From contig NZ_CADDTS010000033.1 of assembly GCF_902753875.1 (NCBI RefSeq), positions 1 through 64,000 on the forward strand: a stretch of DNA of 64,000 nucleotides, in the 5' to 3' direction. Within the stretch, counting starts at the first letter, position 1; each line of letters begins with the position of its first letter. This stretch comes from Acinetobacter bouvetii (GTDB lineage: Bacteria > Pseudomonadota > Gammaproteobacteria > Pseudomonadales > Moraxellaceae). Positions 49,568 through 59,545 of the stretch are shown here, piece after piece. The notes below the pieces were generated by a model. That model did not search any database. It saw nothing but the letters and a program-made list of their open reading frames with translations, and was not told the DNA's origin. The translations under genes were made by a program, and so were the position numbers.

Positions 49568-50302
49568 TTAGCTCATGTATAAACCGCCATTTACATGTAA
49601 AACAGTTCCAGTGATATAACTTGCTTTCTCGCTCGCTAAAAAACTCACTGCATTTGCGATATCTTGTGGATCTCCCAAACGGTTCAATGCCACTTGATCA
49701 CTCATTTTTTTGCGAATGTCTTCGCTTAATTGGTCAGTCATTTCTGTTGCAATAAAGCCAGGTGCCACAGCGTTCACCGTAATCTGGCGGCTGCCCATTT
49801 CTTTTGCAAGACTACGACCAAACGCTTCAATCCCTGCTTTGGCAGCAGAATAGTTCGCCTGACCTGGGTTTGCAAAATGTGCAACAACAGAACTGATGTT
49901 AATAATGCGGCCAAAACGTGCTTTGGTCATGCCTTTTAAAACACGTTTAGACAAGCGGTATACAGCCTTCAAATGAATATTGAGAATATCATCCCAGTCA
50001 TCTTCAGACATACGCAGTAACAAATTATCTTTGGTAATACCCGCATTATTCACTAATGCAAGAACAGGACCATATTTTTGTTCAATGTCTGTAACCAAAG
50101 CATCAATTGCTGTCGCATCACGTACATCCAGTACTGCACCAGCACCATTTTCAGCAAAATTCGCAGATAATTTTTCTGCGCCTGCCTCAGAAGTTGCTGT
50201 ACCCACCACAAAATAACCGTCTTGAATCAATTGCTGAGCGATGGCTGCACCAATCCCTCTGCTCGCACCGGTCACGAGTGCGACTTTGCGTTCCTGTGTC
50301 AT
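49568..50302 (-). CDS. fabG: 3-oxoacyl-ACP reductase
   Basis: A 244-residue short-chain dehydrogenase that reduces beta-ketoacyl-ACP with NADPH. Nucleotide motif TGASRGIGAAIA is at residues 11-22. The catalytic Ser is in NISSVV, and Tyr and Lys are in NYSAAKAG. It overlaps fabD by 4 bp. Confidence 0.96.
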   Translation of the reverse strand: MTQERKVALVTGASRGIGAAIAQQLIQDGYFVVGTATSEAGAEKLSANFAENGAGAVLDVRDATAIDALVTDIEQKYGPVLALVNNAGITKDNLLLRMSEDDWDDILNIHLKAVYRLSKRVLKGMTKARFGRIINISSVVAHFANPGQANYSAAKAGIEAFGRSLAKEMGSRQITVNAVAPGFIATEMTDQLSEDIRKKMSDQVALNRLGDPQDIANAVSFLASEKASYITGTVLHVNGGLYMS

Positions 50303-51285
50303 GCAATTTTTCCTTCAGCCACTAAAATGGCATTTAATGCATCTTCCATACGCACTTTCGTGTCGAGTGGGAATGCTTTTTCGATATTTGGTAAACGCTT
50401 CGCCAAATTGGCAAGTACATTACCCGGACCACACTCAACCACATATTGCACGCCTTCATCTTGAAGGAATTGCATGGTCTTGGTCCACTGCACAGATTGA
50501 AACAATTGTGCAGTTAATGCCTGACGTAACCCTGTCACATCTTGCGCAATTTCCGCGTTGACATTTTGTATTACAGGAAGGCTAGGTAGCTCAATGGCAG
50601 TTTGTTCCAAAGCGGCTGCAAACTTCTCGGCAGCTGGTTTCATCAATGAACAATGTGACGGAACCGATACTGGTAATGCAATAGCTTTACCTGATTGTTC
50701 TTTTGCCAATTCAATCACTGCATCCACAGCATCTTTACTGCCCGCAATCACCACTTGGCCTTGCGCATTAAAATTGGCTGCTTCTACACTGCCCTTACCT
50801 GCAGCACTGGCTTGTGCACAAAGTTCAATCACTTTGTCATCATCAAAGCCTAAAATAGCCGCCATCGCGCCCTGACCTTGTGGAACGGCATCTTGCATGA
50901 GCTTGCCGCGCAAGTTCACCAGTTTAACAGCATCGCCCAGGCTCATTGCTCCAGCAGCCACCAAGGCACTGTATTCACCCAATGAGTGACCCGCCAGATA
51001 TTTAGGTGCAACACCACCCAACTCTAACCACACGCGCCATAAAGCAATACTTGCAGTAAGCAATACAGGCTGAGTAAATTCGGTTTGATTTAAGCCTTCA
51101 CCACTTTGCGCAATGTGCCACAAGTCAAAACCAATTGCTTCCGATGCTTCAGCAAAAGTGTCAGTCACACCGCTAAACTGTTCTGCAAGTTCAGCCAACA
51201 TTCCCACTTTTTGCGAGCCTTGACCAGGAAAAACAAATGCAGTTTTTGTCGCTTGAGCTGCTTGCTCGAGTCGTTTAGCAGACAT
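50299..51285 (-). CDS. fabD: Malonyl-CoA:ACP transacylase
   Basis: A 328-residue transferase loading malonyl groups on ACP. FPGQGSQKVGM near the N-terminus and the active-site GHSLGEYSAL with the nucleophilic Ser are present, as is the catalytic His region VPSHCSLM. The first 12 residues extend beyond the usual start. It lies downstream of rpmF with a terminator between. Confidence 0.96.
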   Translation of the reverse strand: MSAKRLEQAAQATKTAFVFPGQGSQKVGMLAELAEQFSGVTDTFAEASEAIGFDLWHIAQSGEGLNQTEFTQPVLLTASIALWRVWLELGGVAPKYLAGHSLGEYSALVAAGAMSLGDAVKLVNLRGKLMQDAVPQGQGAMAAILGFDDDKVIELCAQASAAGKGSVEAANFNAQGQVVIAGSKDAVDAVIELAKEQSGKAIALPVSVPSHCSLMKPAAEKFAAALEQTAIELPSLPVIQNVNAEIAQDVTGLRQALTAQLFQSVQWTKTMQFLQDEGVQYVVECGPGNVLANLAKRLPNIEKAFPLDTKVRMEDALNAILVAEGKIA

Positions 51286-51383
51286 ATAAAAATCCTTTCA
51301 TGAACCTAAGCTCGTTTATGGAGCGAAATTTAACACTTAATTTTTGCTTTGGTAATTGCCAAATACAACAAAAAACGGCAATA

Positions 51384-51412
51384 AAAAAAGGGAGCTTTCG
51401 CTCCCATTTTTT
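51384..51412 (-). terminator. Terminator of rpmF
   Basis: GGGAGC tttc GCTCCC stem with T-run on the minus strand, between rpmF and fabD. Confidence 0.8.
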
Positions 51413-51443
51413 CTACTAAGCTTGACGCTTAATACACCGTATA

Positions 51444-51626
51444 TTATTCAGCAGATGCTTTAGCGAATAATTGACGACCACGGTAAACACCATCTTTAGT
51501 CACGTGGTGACGACGATGAGTTTCACCTGTAGTTTGGTCTACAGTTAATGCATTCTCGGTTAAAGCGTCATGTGAACGGCGCATGTCACGGCGAGAGCGA
51601 CTTTTACGGTTTTGCTGAACGGCCAT
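51444..51626 (-). CDS. rpmF: 50S ribosomal protein L32
   Basis: A 60-residue basic ribosomal protein; [20 protein letters not shown] is the typical start. It is a zinc-free form, since it has no cysteines. It lies downstream of yceD, the usual yceD-rpmF pair. Confidence 0.96.
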   Translation of the reverse strand: MAVQQNRKSRSRRDMRRSHDALTENALTVDQTTGETHRRHHVTKDGVYRGRQLFAKASAE

Positions 51627-51703
51627 GATGGCTCCTTACAAAGATCGAAAAAATGGATCAGAACAAATTCGATTGTCTTATACGCGAGAGTATAACACAA
51701 AAA

Positions 51704-52261
51704 TTAGTTAAGTTTACCCTTCAAACTTGCCAAAACGTCAAACGGGTTATCCCGCTTTTCTTCGACAATGTTATCAGTGGCAGGTTGATGCTTATGCTCA
51801 CAAACGTCATGCTTAGGAGACAAAGGCATCAACAATAACAATTCATCTTCTATCAGAGAGAGTAAATCAGCGGTTGCAGGAGCATCATAGCTACCTTTTG
51901 TCGTTGCTTCACTTTCACCCAAGACGATGAAATCAGCATCCTCATCCAAGCGCTCTATCAGTGATTCATCATCCACAAGCGCTAAATGAAAGTCTGAAAC
52001 GAGAGGAATTTCAACAGAATTCAGACAACGCTGACATTCCATTGGCACTTTCGTTTCAACATGACCATCTAACCATACGATACGATGATACGCATCCATT
52101 GATAGCTTACAGTCTATATTGATCAATTGATTATCAATTGACCCAACAGCTTCACGGGAAATTCGAACAAAGCGAGACAATGGCAGTGTACCTGACCATG
52201 TAAAGCCTTGTTCAGCCCATTTAAACGGCTCAATCTGTGCCGGAAAGGTATTTGCTGACAT
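51704..52261 (-). CDS. yceD: YceD family protein (DUF177)
   Basis: A 185-residue protein of the YceD/DUF177 family, regularly found upstream of rpmF and linked to 23S rRNA or 50S assembly. Two Cys residues in the CQRCL motif (residues about 77-81) and a later Cys in the KHDVCEHKH segment are typical. It is divergent from epmC. Confidence 0.88.
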   Translation of the reverse strand: MSANTFPAQIEPFKWAEQGFTWSGTLPLSRFVRISREAVGSIDNQLINIDCKLSMDAYHRIVWLDGHVETKVPMECQRCLNSVEIPLVSDFHLALVDDESLIERLDEDADFIVLGESEATTKGSYDAPATADLLSLIEDELLLLMPLSPKHDVCEHKHQPATDNIVEEKRDNPFDVLASLKGKLN

Positions 52262-52358
52262 AATTAAGGCGGCAATTCTACAAATTCATCGGTACTCTGT
52301 CAAAGATTAAGATACAATTTTGTACTTATTTAGACAGATCATTTGGGTAATACAAGTC

Positions 52359-53021
52359 ATGCATCAGTTGCAGCCGCAACCTGAAGTCACAACTTCATTA
52401 CGGTTAACCTCTCATTCAACCTCAAATTCTGTGGTTTCTGTAGACCATGTGCAACTCTCACCTTGGGCCAGTTTGCAGACAGAAGTTCAACAAGTAGATT
52501 GGCTTATACTACACTTTAATCACTGGTTTTCCCACTTAAATGTGAGTTTAGTCAAAGGTGACTTTGAACCTGAATATTTTCCGGCAACGGAAGATGCCCC
52601 TGCCCGCATTCAATTTGCCCATGGCTTCTTTAATAGTGCCCTACATGAGATCAGTCACTGGAGTATTGCTGGCGACAAAAGACGACTATTAGCCGATTTA
52701 GGTTATTGGTATGCCCCAGATGGCCGTAGCGCAGAACAGCAGGCTTTATTTGAACAGGTAGAAATCAAGCCGCAAGCGATTGAATGGATGTATGCTACTG
52801 CCTTTGGACGAAAGTTCCGCGTTTCCCTGGATAACCTGACTGGTGACGGCGGTGATGGTAGCAGCTTTAAGGACAATGTCTTTGCGCAAGTGCAACGTTA
52901 TTTTTTGGGTGAAGCAAAGCTTCCACGCGATGCTGCACATTTTATTGCATGTATCTGCGCCTGCACCCGGGGTGGCAAAACATTACAAAGTGACGAATTT
53001 CAGCGTGAAATGCTGGATTAA
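52359..53021 (+). CDS. epmC: Elongation factor P hydroxylase
   Basis: A 220-residue EpmC (YfcM) protein that hydroxylates the modified Lys of EF-P. The HEISHW segment gives an HExxH-type metal site. I prefer the ATG at 52359 (MHQLQPQPE) over one 39 bp upstream, which would add a hydrophobic stretch not usual in the family. It is divergent from yceD and followed by yciO. Confidence 0.87.
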   Translation: MHQLQPQPEVTTSLRLTSHSTSNSVVSVDHVQLSPWASLQTEVQQVDWLILHFNHWFSHLNVSLVKGDFEPEYFPATEDAPARIQFAHGFFNSALHEISHWSIAGDKRRLLADLGYWYAPDGRSAEQQALFEQVEIKPQAIEWMYATAFGRKFRVSLDNLTGDGGDGSSFKDNVFAQVQRYFLGEAKLPRDAAHFIACICACTRGGKTLQSDEFQREMLD

Positions 53022-53105
53022 ATTACATAAATTCATCAAAGCCTGATTGCAAGACTTTGTTAATTCAACAGATAATATCTAAAAATAAGTCGGGAGCGAA
53101 TAACT

Positions 53106-53723
53106 ATGCTGCATTTAAGAGTACATCCTGATAATCCACAACCGCGTTTGATCAGTCAGGCAGTAGAACGTATTCGTGCCGGGGATGTCGTGGTTTATCC
53201 AACAGATGCCGCTTATGCCATTGGCTGCCAGATTGGAAATAAAAATGCCATGGAACGGATCTCGCAAATTCGTGGTCTAGGTCCAAAACATCAATATGCC
53301 ATTATCTGCTCTGACTTATCCGATATTGCCACTTACGCTAAAGTGGACAATGCCATGTATCGTCTACTGAAAAACAATACTCCCGCAGTCACCACCTTTA
53401 TTTTGCCCGCGACCAGTGAAGTACCACGCCGGCTCATGCATCCGAAAAAGAAAACCATCGGTCTACGCATCCCGAGCAATCCAATCTGTCAAATGCTGCT
53501 CAAAGAGCTGGGGGAACCACTATTAACCAGTACCCTGATTCTTCCCAATCATGAAGATCCGCTAGATGACCCTTATGATATTGAAATGGAATTAAGTAAG
53601 CGGATTGATGTATTTGTAGATGGTGGCCTGGGTACTTTAAGTACCACCAGTATTGTCGATTTATCTGGCGATCATCCCGAAGTGATTCGTCGAGGTGCTG
53701 GGGATATCAGCGCTTTTGAATAA
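53106..53723 (+). CDS. yciO: Sua5/YciO/YrdC-family protein
   Basis: A 205-residue protein with the YrdC fold that binds double-stranded RNA and ATP/threonine in relatives making t6A. VVYPTDAAYAIGCQ and the KHQYAIICSD-type motif with KKKTIGLRIPSN are clear. It looks like the YciO branch rather than TsaC because of its length and C-terminus. GGGAG precedes the ATG. Confidence 0.88.
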   Translation: MLHLRVHPDNPQPRLISQAVERIRAGDVVVYPTDAAYAIGCQIGNKNAMERISQIRGLGPKHQYAIICSDLSDIATYAKVDNAMYRLLKNNTPAVTTFILPATSEVPRRLMHPKKKTIGLRIPSNPICQMLLKELGEPLLTSTLILPNHEDPLDDPYDIEMELSKRIDVFVDGGLGTLSTTSIVDLSGDHPEVIRRGAGDISAFE

Positions 53724-53848
53724 GTGCTTTTTCCTGCATTCCTGAATGCAGGAAAAATCAAATATTGCTTTCTTTTTTTGAGTGAAAATTACTACTTATT
53801 CAGAAACATCTAACTTGCACATATCTTTTAATATCTGCTTTTATTTAG

Positions 53849-54304
53849 TTATATAATCTGATTAAAATTCGGACATTGAGACAGATTTTGCTTGGCCTGA
53901 TAAATTTCTTGTCTGTATTTATTCTGAATAATATAAGTTGCTGTGACCTGATCATCCTTATAGACGGTTAAATAGGCCTTGACCAAATCCGGTTCCTGAC
54001 CTTTTAATTTATCTAGAATTGAACAACCTAACTGATTGACATTGTTTTTAATCGGATCTGGAACCAGTTTCCCATTAAACTCTGTCAAATGCATATAAGT
54101 AATAATATTCGGATACTGATTTAAAATATCCCCTTCTATAGGTAAGCCAGTACTTTTAATTTGCTGGCGCATCGCATCATCCATATGAATATTTTTTAAG
54201 GTATCACGTGCTTGCTGTTGAAACTTATGCTTCCAATACAGCTCAGTTCCCCCAAATAAGCCTGCAATGATGAGCACCCCTGCTATCACAAATTTTAAAT
54301 TCAT
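53849..54304 (-). CDS. Uncharacterised membrane-anchored protein
   Basis: A 151-residue protein with one hydrophobic N-terminal segment (residues 4-20, FVIAGVLIIAGLFGGT) that is either a signal or an anchor. The rest should be periplasmic, with a pair of Cys residues that might form a disulfide. I recognise no family. It is a single gene. Confidence 0.65.
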   Translation of the reverse strand: MNLKFVIAGVLIIAGLFGGTELYWKHKFQQQARDTLKNIHMDDAMRQQIKSTGLPIEGDILNQYPNIITYMHLTEFNGKLVPDPIKNNVNQLGCSILDKLKGQEPDLVKAYLTVYKDDQVTATYIIQNKYRQEIYQAKQNLSQCPNFNQII

Positions 54305-54402
54305 CCCCTAACCTACTTATACTTATCAAAAAATTATTATTATGCAAAAAATATCACACTTTTAACTTAATTCAACGATAAAGTTTTGTTTTTAGGATTT
54401 TT

Positions 54403-55122
54403 TTATTGAACCATCAAATCTTTTAAACGCTGCTTCTGTTTACCCTCTTGATCAAAATTATCTGCATGCAACCATGCCATATAAGCGTATTTCAAAACAC
54501 TCCATTCTTCATCTAATATAGAAAACCAGGCTGTATTACGATTACGCTGTTTATAAATACGATCTTGCCTAAAGACTCCCTCAAACTGAAACCCATATCG
54601 AAGTGCTGCCTGCTTAGAGGGTACATTTAACTCATCACATTTCCATTCCACCCTGCGATAGCCAAGAGAGCACGCTTCCTGAAGCAATAAATAGATGGTT
54701 TCTGTAGCAGCTGTTGAGCGCTTCATAGCATGAGAAAAATAGACATTGCCAATTTCGATGGCTTGATGCTCAGGTCGAATATTCAAAAAAGCGACCCACC
54801 CCACAATATGCTGGTTAAGCTCTATTAAATAATGCACAGCATTTGCAAAATTAAACTGTGAGTTTAGAAACTGTTGTAGCTGTTGCAAGCTTTGTGGAGC
54901 ATCATAAGTTAGATAGGTCCAGCATTGATGGTCGACTTCTGTCTGTATAACCTGCCAGAGCTGTTCCAATCGAGTCTGGGTTAAATTACTGGAAGTAAGC
55001 TGTCGCAAACAGACTGTTGACCCATTGAGATCCTGCTGAGGCACCTGTGCTTGCGGTGTCGCAATATCAAAGCCAATCGGCTGTCCATATTCATTTTCTT
55101 GTCTTTTTTGATAATGTGGCAT
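54403..55122 (-). CDS. GNAT acetyltransferase, RimJ/RimL-like
   Basis: About 239 residues from MPHYQKRQEN; two earlier ATG codons exist in frame (to 55158). The GNAT fold spans residues about 35-190, with the acetyl-CoA region GNVYFSHAMKRSTAATE and the late motif NVPSKQAALRYGFQFEGVF, typical of the RimJ/RimL branch that acetylates N-terminal or other amines. The specific substrate is unknown. Confidence 0.82.
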   Translation of the reverse strand: MPHYQKRQENEYGQPIGFDIATPQAQVPQQDLNGSTVCLRQLTSSNLTQTRLEQLWQVIQTEVDHQCWTYLTYDAPQSLQQLQQFLNSQFNFANAVHYLIELNQHIVGWVAFLNIRPEHQAIEIGNVYFSHAMKRSTAATETIYLLLQEACSLGYRRVEWKCDELNVPSKQAALRYGFQFEGVFRQDRIYKQRNRNTAWFSILDEEWSVLKYAYMAWLHADNFDQEGKQKQRLKDLMVQ

Positions 55123-55413
55123 TCGTGAGTTCTCTTTTTTTTGTGACATATAGTGCATAAAAATTGGCTTTTACTCTACAAAAAGATGACTCGGAACATG
55201 AAATGGCGAATATTTCCCTGCTAAAAATTGATAATCCCTATTTATTTTAGGTTTTTTTATTTTTTGTTCGTTTTGGTAATTTATTTAGAGCGCATTTTCC
55301 TTTAGACTACGCAGATTAAATCTATGCTTTTTCTCATCATACTTATCCACTCTGAAAGCTGATCCGAAATTGCATTTTCATGCCTTTGAAAATTCGCGTG
55401 GCCAATAACTGCA

Positions 55414-56208
55414 ATGAATCAATCCGTCCATAATCCTATGGAGCAAACTTCACACATCCGTGTTATGGATGAGTGGCAAGATACGATTCCAGAGGATTTA
55501 TACATTCCTCCTGCTGCATTTGAAATTCTACTAGAGCATTTCGAAGGACCACTCGACTTTCTAATTTACCTGATTCAAAAAAGCGGTTTTGACTTATTAC
55601 AGCTGGATATTGCGCCAATTGCCGCTCAGTATCTGTCGTATATGGATGCCATGAAGTCGCTCAATATTGAGCTGACCGCAGACTATATGGTGATGGCCGC
55701 ATTATTGGCAGATCTAAAATCGCGACTGCTATTACCAAAGCCAAGCTCCGCTGTACTGATTGAAAAAGATCCAAAACAAGAACTGATTGACCGGCTTGAA
55801 ACTTACTTAAGAGTGAAACAGGCGGCTGAACGCTTAGGACAAATGCCTGTTCTGGAACGTGATACCTTCCCGACCAATGTCAGTCTGGGAGATATAGTTC
55901 AGAACAACGAAGGCTATGATGTCAGCCTTTTGCAGGATGCCCTGTTTTGTGTGTTTAACCGACCAGAACCGATCACCCATCAAATTCAGCAAGAACCTGT
56001 TTTACTGGAAGAACGGATTGCTTTTATTGAAAGCAAGATTGCCTCTGGTGAAGTTTTAGAGTTTGCAGCCCTGTTACGCCCAATTCAAGGGCGCATGGGC
56101 GTTGTGGTTACATTCATGGCTGTTTTAGAATTGACCCGTCAACAACGTATTCAGATTGTGACTTCAGGTGTTGAAGCTCCACTTTCAATTCAGGGAGTGA
56201 AAGCATGA
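55414..56208 (+). CDS. scpA: Segregation and condensation protein A
   Basis: A 264-residue kleisin that bridges SMC heads in the Smc-ScpAB complex. FEGPLDFLIYLIQKSGFDLL near residues 45-64 is the N-terminal SMC-binding signature. The start could be here or at the Met nine residues later. It overlaps scpB by 4 bp (ATGA). Confidence 0.93.
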   Translation: MNQSVHNPMEQTSHIRVMDEWQDTIPEDLYIPPAAFEILLEHFEGPLDFLIYLIQKSGFDLLQLDIAPIAAQYLSYMDAMKSLNIELTADYMVMAALLADLKSRLLLPKPSSAVLIEKDPKQELIDRLETYLRVKQAAERLGQMPVLERDTFPTNVSLGDIVQNNEGYDVSLLQDALFCVFNRPEPITHQIQQEPVLLEERIAFIESKIASGEVLEFAALLRPIQGRMGVVVTFMAVLELTRQQRIQIVTSGVEAPLSIQGVKA

Positions 56209-56795
56209 TTGAACAACAAAGCACTCCGGTATCGAAAGAAGAAAATTTACATGAAGTATTGATGCAACTGGAAGCGATTATTTTTGCCAGTGAAACTGCA
56301 GTTTCGCTTGCACGTTTGAAAGAAGCGTTCCAAAATCAATATACTAAACAAGAATTGCGTCAATGCTTACAACAACTTTCCATGCTACAACATGGCAGGT
56401 CGATCGAACTGGTGGAAACAGCACAAGGTTTCCGTTTTCAGGTTCGTGCTAAATATCGCAATATCATTACCCAAGTTTGGCCTGAGCGACCAACTCGCTT
56501 ATCGCCAACCATGCTCGAAACGCTTGCTGTCATTGCTTATCATCAACCAGTAACACGAGCAGATATTGAGCAGATTCGTGGCGTATCAAACAATAGTCAA
56601 ATACTCCGATCATTGTTTGACTGGAACTGGATTAAAGAATCCGGTTTCAGAGAGCTACCGGGAAGACCCGCGTTGTTAGTTACAACGCCACAATTTTTAA
56701 ACGCTTTTGGCCTGGAGTCTTTAGGTCAATTGCCTCCCCTGCAGGATGCCAAGGAAGCTTTTATGGCGCTCGATGCTCACGCACCGAAGTCATAG
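56205..56795 (+). CDS. scpB: Segregation and condensation protein B
   Basis: A 196-residue protein with two winged-helix domains that binds the centre of ScpA. The ETLAVIAYHQPVTRADIEQIRG motif is diagnostic. It is coupled to scpA and lies just before rluB. Confidence 0.94.
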   Translation: MIEQQSTPVSKEENLHEVLMQLEAIIFASETAVSLARLKEAFQNQYTKQELRQCLQQLSMLQHGRSIELVETAQGFRFQVRAKYRNIITQVWPERPTRLSPTMLETLAVIAYHQPVTRADIEQIRGVSNNSQILRSLFDWNWIKESGFRELPGRPALLVTTPQFLNAFGLESLGQLPPLQDAKEAFMALDAHAPKS

Positions 56796-56836
56796 ATAGG
56801 TGAACTGTTGATGATAATTTCTAAGGTTATGCTGTC

Positions 56837-58030
56837 ATGAGTGAAAAATTACAAAAGGTGCTTGCACGCGTTGGTTTGGGTTCTCGCCGTTATATGGAAG
56901 AAGTCATTGCCGCTGGCCGTGTCAGTATCAATGGACGTGTTGCCCAAGTGGGTGAACGCATTGAACCAACAGATGAGCTTCGCATCGATGGTCGTAAAGT
57001 CCAATTTCAGATTGAAGACGAAATTCGTCGTCGTGTTCTGATTTATTACAAACCAGAAGGTGAAATTTGCTCACGCAATGATCCTGAACAACGTCCAACG
57101 GTATTTGAACAGCTTCCGGCAATCGCCAATGATCGCTGGGTGATGGTGGGTCGTCTGGATATTAACTCGACTGGTCTGTTACTGTTCACCAACGATGGTG
57201 AATTGGCCAATCGCCTGATGCACCCTTCAAACGAAATTGAACGTGAATATGCCGTTCGTGTGATGGGTGAAGTAACTCCACAAATCAAAAACAACATGCT
57301 TCAGGGTGTTGTTTTAGATGATGGTCCGGCAAAATTTGAATCATTCTCTGAAATTGGTGGTGACGGGATTAACCGTTGGTATCAAGTGGTGGTAAAAGAA
57401 GGTCGTAACCGCGAAGTTCGTCGTATTTTTGAATCACAAGGCTTGAAAGTTAGCCGCTTGTTACGTACCCGCTATGGCACGGTTATTTTGCCGCGTGAAC
57501 TGCGTACTGGTCGCTGGATGGAGCTGGATAAAGCCGACATCGACAATTTGACCAAACTGGTTGAACTTAAACCACGCCAAGGTACAGGTCTATTCGGTAT
57601 GGCTAAACGCCGTACTGAACGTATGCAAGAAAAACCAATGGCTGCACGTCGCGGCGGTTATTTACGTCAGCAACGTCGTGACAGTGAAGAAGGTGAAAAC
57701 CAAAACCCAATGGCCTATGCGCAGCGTGATCGTCGTGAAAACCAGAATGGTTTTGCCCAACGTCGTGACAATAATAGCAGCAACGCCAATAATTACGCCC
57801 AACGTGAACGTCGTGATGGCAATAATGGCAACGGTTTTGCCCAACGCGGTGAACGTCGTCAGGATGGCAACACTTATGGTCAACGTGAACAACGCCAAAA
57901 CTCAAGTTATGCACAACGTGACAGCCGCCCGGACAACTTTGGCAACAAAGGCACCTATGGTCAACGTGATGCTCGCGATGAAAATGCACCGCGCAAACCA
58001 TTTGGCAACAAAAGCTTCAAGAAGTTTTAA
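56837..58030 (+). CDS. rluB: 23S rRNA pseudouridine synthase RluB with long Arg/Gln/Asn tail
   Basis: Makes pseudouridine 2605 in 23S rRNA (E. coli numbering). An S4 domain is at residues 3-50, and the catalytic domain has the Asp in VGRLDINSTGLLL and REVRRIF. From about residue 265 a 130-residue low-complexity tail, with recurring Ala-Gln-Arg and Arg-Asp/Glu-Arg-Arg units, extends the protein to 397 residues versus about 290 in E. coli. The tail probably binds RNA. Confidence 0.93.
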   Translation: MSEKLQKVLARVGLGSRRYMEEVIAAGRVSINGRVAQVGERIEPTDELRIDGRKVQFQIEDEIRRRVLIYYKPEGEICSRNDPEQRPTVFEQLPAIANDRWVMVGRLDINSTGLLLFTNDGELANRLMHPSNEIEREYAVRVMGEVTPQIKNNMLQGVVLDDGPAKFESFSEIGGDGINRWYQVVVKEGRNREVRRIFESQGLKVSRLLRTRYGTVILPRELRTGRWMELDKADIDNLTKLVELKPRQGTGLFGMAKRRTERMQEKPMAARRGGYLRQQRRDSEEGENQNPMAYAQRDRRENQNGFAQRRDNNSSNANNYAQRERRDGNNGNGFAQRGERRQDGNTYGQREQRQNSSYAQRDSRPDNFGNKGTYGQRDARDENAPRKPFGNKSFKKF

Positions 58031-58050
58031 TGCTTAAAAATTTGTATTAA

Positions 58051-58078
58051 AAAACCGCTCATCTGAGCGGTTTTTTTT
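58051..58078 (+). terminator. Terminator of rluB
   Basis: AACCGCTC atct GAGCGGTT stem and T-run after rluB. Confidence 0.85.
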
Positions 58079-58124
58079 ATTCCTTATTACCCTTAACTTA
58101 ATGCGAGTTAAAACTTAAACAGAG

Positions 58125-58790
58125 TTAGGATAAAACAGGAATATCAATCCACTCGGCACTCGGGAAATGCTTTGCCAAATAGTTTTTAAGATATGCTGCC
58201 GTGTCTTTGGAAATCAGTTCATCTTGTGATTCATCATTTAAATTATAGGCCAAGGCATACAACTCAAGACCTCTACTTTTTAAAGCCTCCAGACTTAAAA
58301 TCGTATGATTAATACTGCCTAAACGCCCTGAACTGACCAAAATCACCGGCAGTTGTTGCTGTGCAATATAATCAATGGTTAACAGTTCTGTGGTTAAAGG
58401 CACCATTAAACCACCTGCACCTTCCAGCAACACGACTTCATAGTTCTCGGTCAGTTGTCGGGTCGCATCTGCAATTTTCTGAAAATCAATCTCCCTGCCA
58501 TCAATTTTCGTGGCTAAATGCGGTGACGCCGGATAAGTAAAAATTTCCGGCATGGTGAGTTTAGTCGCATCTTCTGGAAACCAGCCCATCTGCATAATTT
58601 CACGATGCTGTTCAATATCTTCAGAAATATCGGTATTTCCGGTTTGAACCAGCTTCTGGGTAATGGTTTTTTTACCTTGCCCGCTCCATAACTTGGCCAG
58701 ATAACCTGTGGTAAAAGTCTTGCCAATGCCGGTATCGATACCACTGATAAAATAAACGGGTGCTGTCATGACTTGCTCCGTGCAATGCAA
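58125..58790 (-). CDS. bioD: Dethiobiotin synthetase
   Basis: ATP-dependent synthase forming dethiobiotin from DAPA and CO2. P-loop GIDTGIGKT is near residues 18-26, and EGAGGLMVPL near 119-128. It has 221 residues, or about 214 from a later Met. It overlaps bioC by 25 bp and is the last gene of the operon. Confidence 0.95.
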   Translation of the reverse strand: MHCTEQVMTAPVYFISGIDTGIGKTFTTGYLAKLWSGQGKKTITQKLVQTGNTDISEDIEQHREIMQMGWFPEDATKLTMPEIFTYPASPHLATKIDGREIDFQKIADATRQLTENYEVVLLEGAGGLMVPLTTELLTIDYIAQQQLPVILVSSGRLGSINHTILSLEALKSRGLELYALAYNLNDESQDELISKDTAAYLKNYLAKHFPSAEWIDIPVLS

Positions 58791-59545
58791 TAAATGGGAT
58801 GATAACTCAGCGGATACTGACGCTGACCAGTCTGATCAAGCTCAGAAAACTGCTGATAATCCTGATAAAACTGCTGTAAAGACTGTTTAGTCCAGCGATA
58901 TTGTGACGCCGTAGCTGTCACACCGGTCGCCTTTAAATGCTGCAGCACAGCTTTAGGAAGTGCAAAACTTAAAGTTTCAATGTTTTGTTCAAGATGCAGA
59001 ATTTCAAAGCCTTGCTGAATCAGCTTATCCTGAATGGATGACATAGAGAGATAATCCAGCCCTTGCCCGGTCAAAGCTTTAATTTCTTTTAAATTTTGCT
59101 GACCAAACGTGGAGAAACACAAATATCCTGCCGAGGTTAAGGCTTGAGCACATTTTTTGAAAATTGCATCGATATCACAAATCCATTGCAAGGCCGAACT
59201 GGAGGCAATCAGGTTCAAAGAGTGTGGAAAGTCGAGCTGTTCAATATCGCCAATCTGCCATTCAAAGCGTGAATCGGGCTGAAAATGCTGTTGCACTTGC
59301 GGATAAAGATCATTCAAAAACAGTCTATGGATGTCAAAATTGTGCAGCAATAACTGGCTTAAATTTCCCGATCCACAGCCAATTTCAAAAACCTGATCCA
59401 AGCAAGTTTGCGGCAAATATTGTTGCATTAATTGCATGAGATGCTGGCAAATCTGTTTCTGTACCACAGCTTGCGCTGTATAGCTTTGCCCGGCTTTTTC
59501 AAAACGTTGGGCAACCTGAGATTTATTAATATTCAAGATGACCAC
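58766..59545 (-). CDS. bioC: Malonyl-ACP O-methyltransferase
   Basis: SAM-dependent methyltransferase that starts biotin pimelate synthesis by methylating malonyl-ACP. The SAM motif FEIGCGSGNLSQ is near residues 53-64. Its GTG start directly follows the bioF stop codon. It has 259 residues and overlaps bioD. Confidence 0.92.
   Translation of the reverse strand: MVILNINKSQVAQRFEKAGQSYTAQAVVQKQICQHLMQLMQQYLPQTCLDQVFEIGCGSGNLSQLLLHNFDIHRLFLNDLYPQVQQHFQPDSRFEWQIGDIEQLDFPHSLNLIASSSALQWICDIDAIFKKCAQALTSAGYLCFSTFGQQNLKEIKALTGQGLDYLSMSSIQDKLIQQGFEILHLEQNIETLSFALPKAVLQHLKATGVTATASQYRWTKQSLQQFYQDYQQFSELDQTGQRQYPLSYHPIYCIARSKS

Noticed and set aside
53728-53757. Strong hairpin after yciO as terminator
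   Set aside because: TTTTTCCTGCATTC/GAATGCAGGAAAAA is a perfect stem but the 3-prime arm ends in A residues on both strands, not T, so it is not a canonical terminator.
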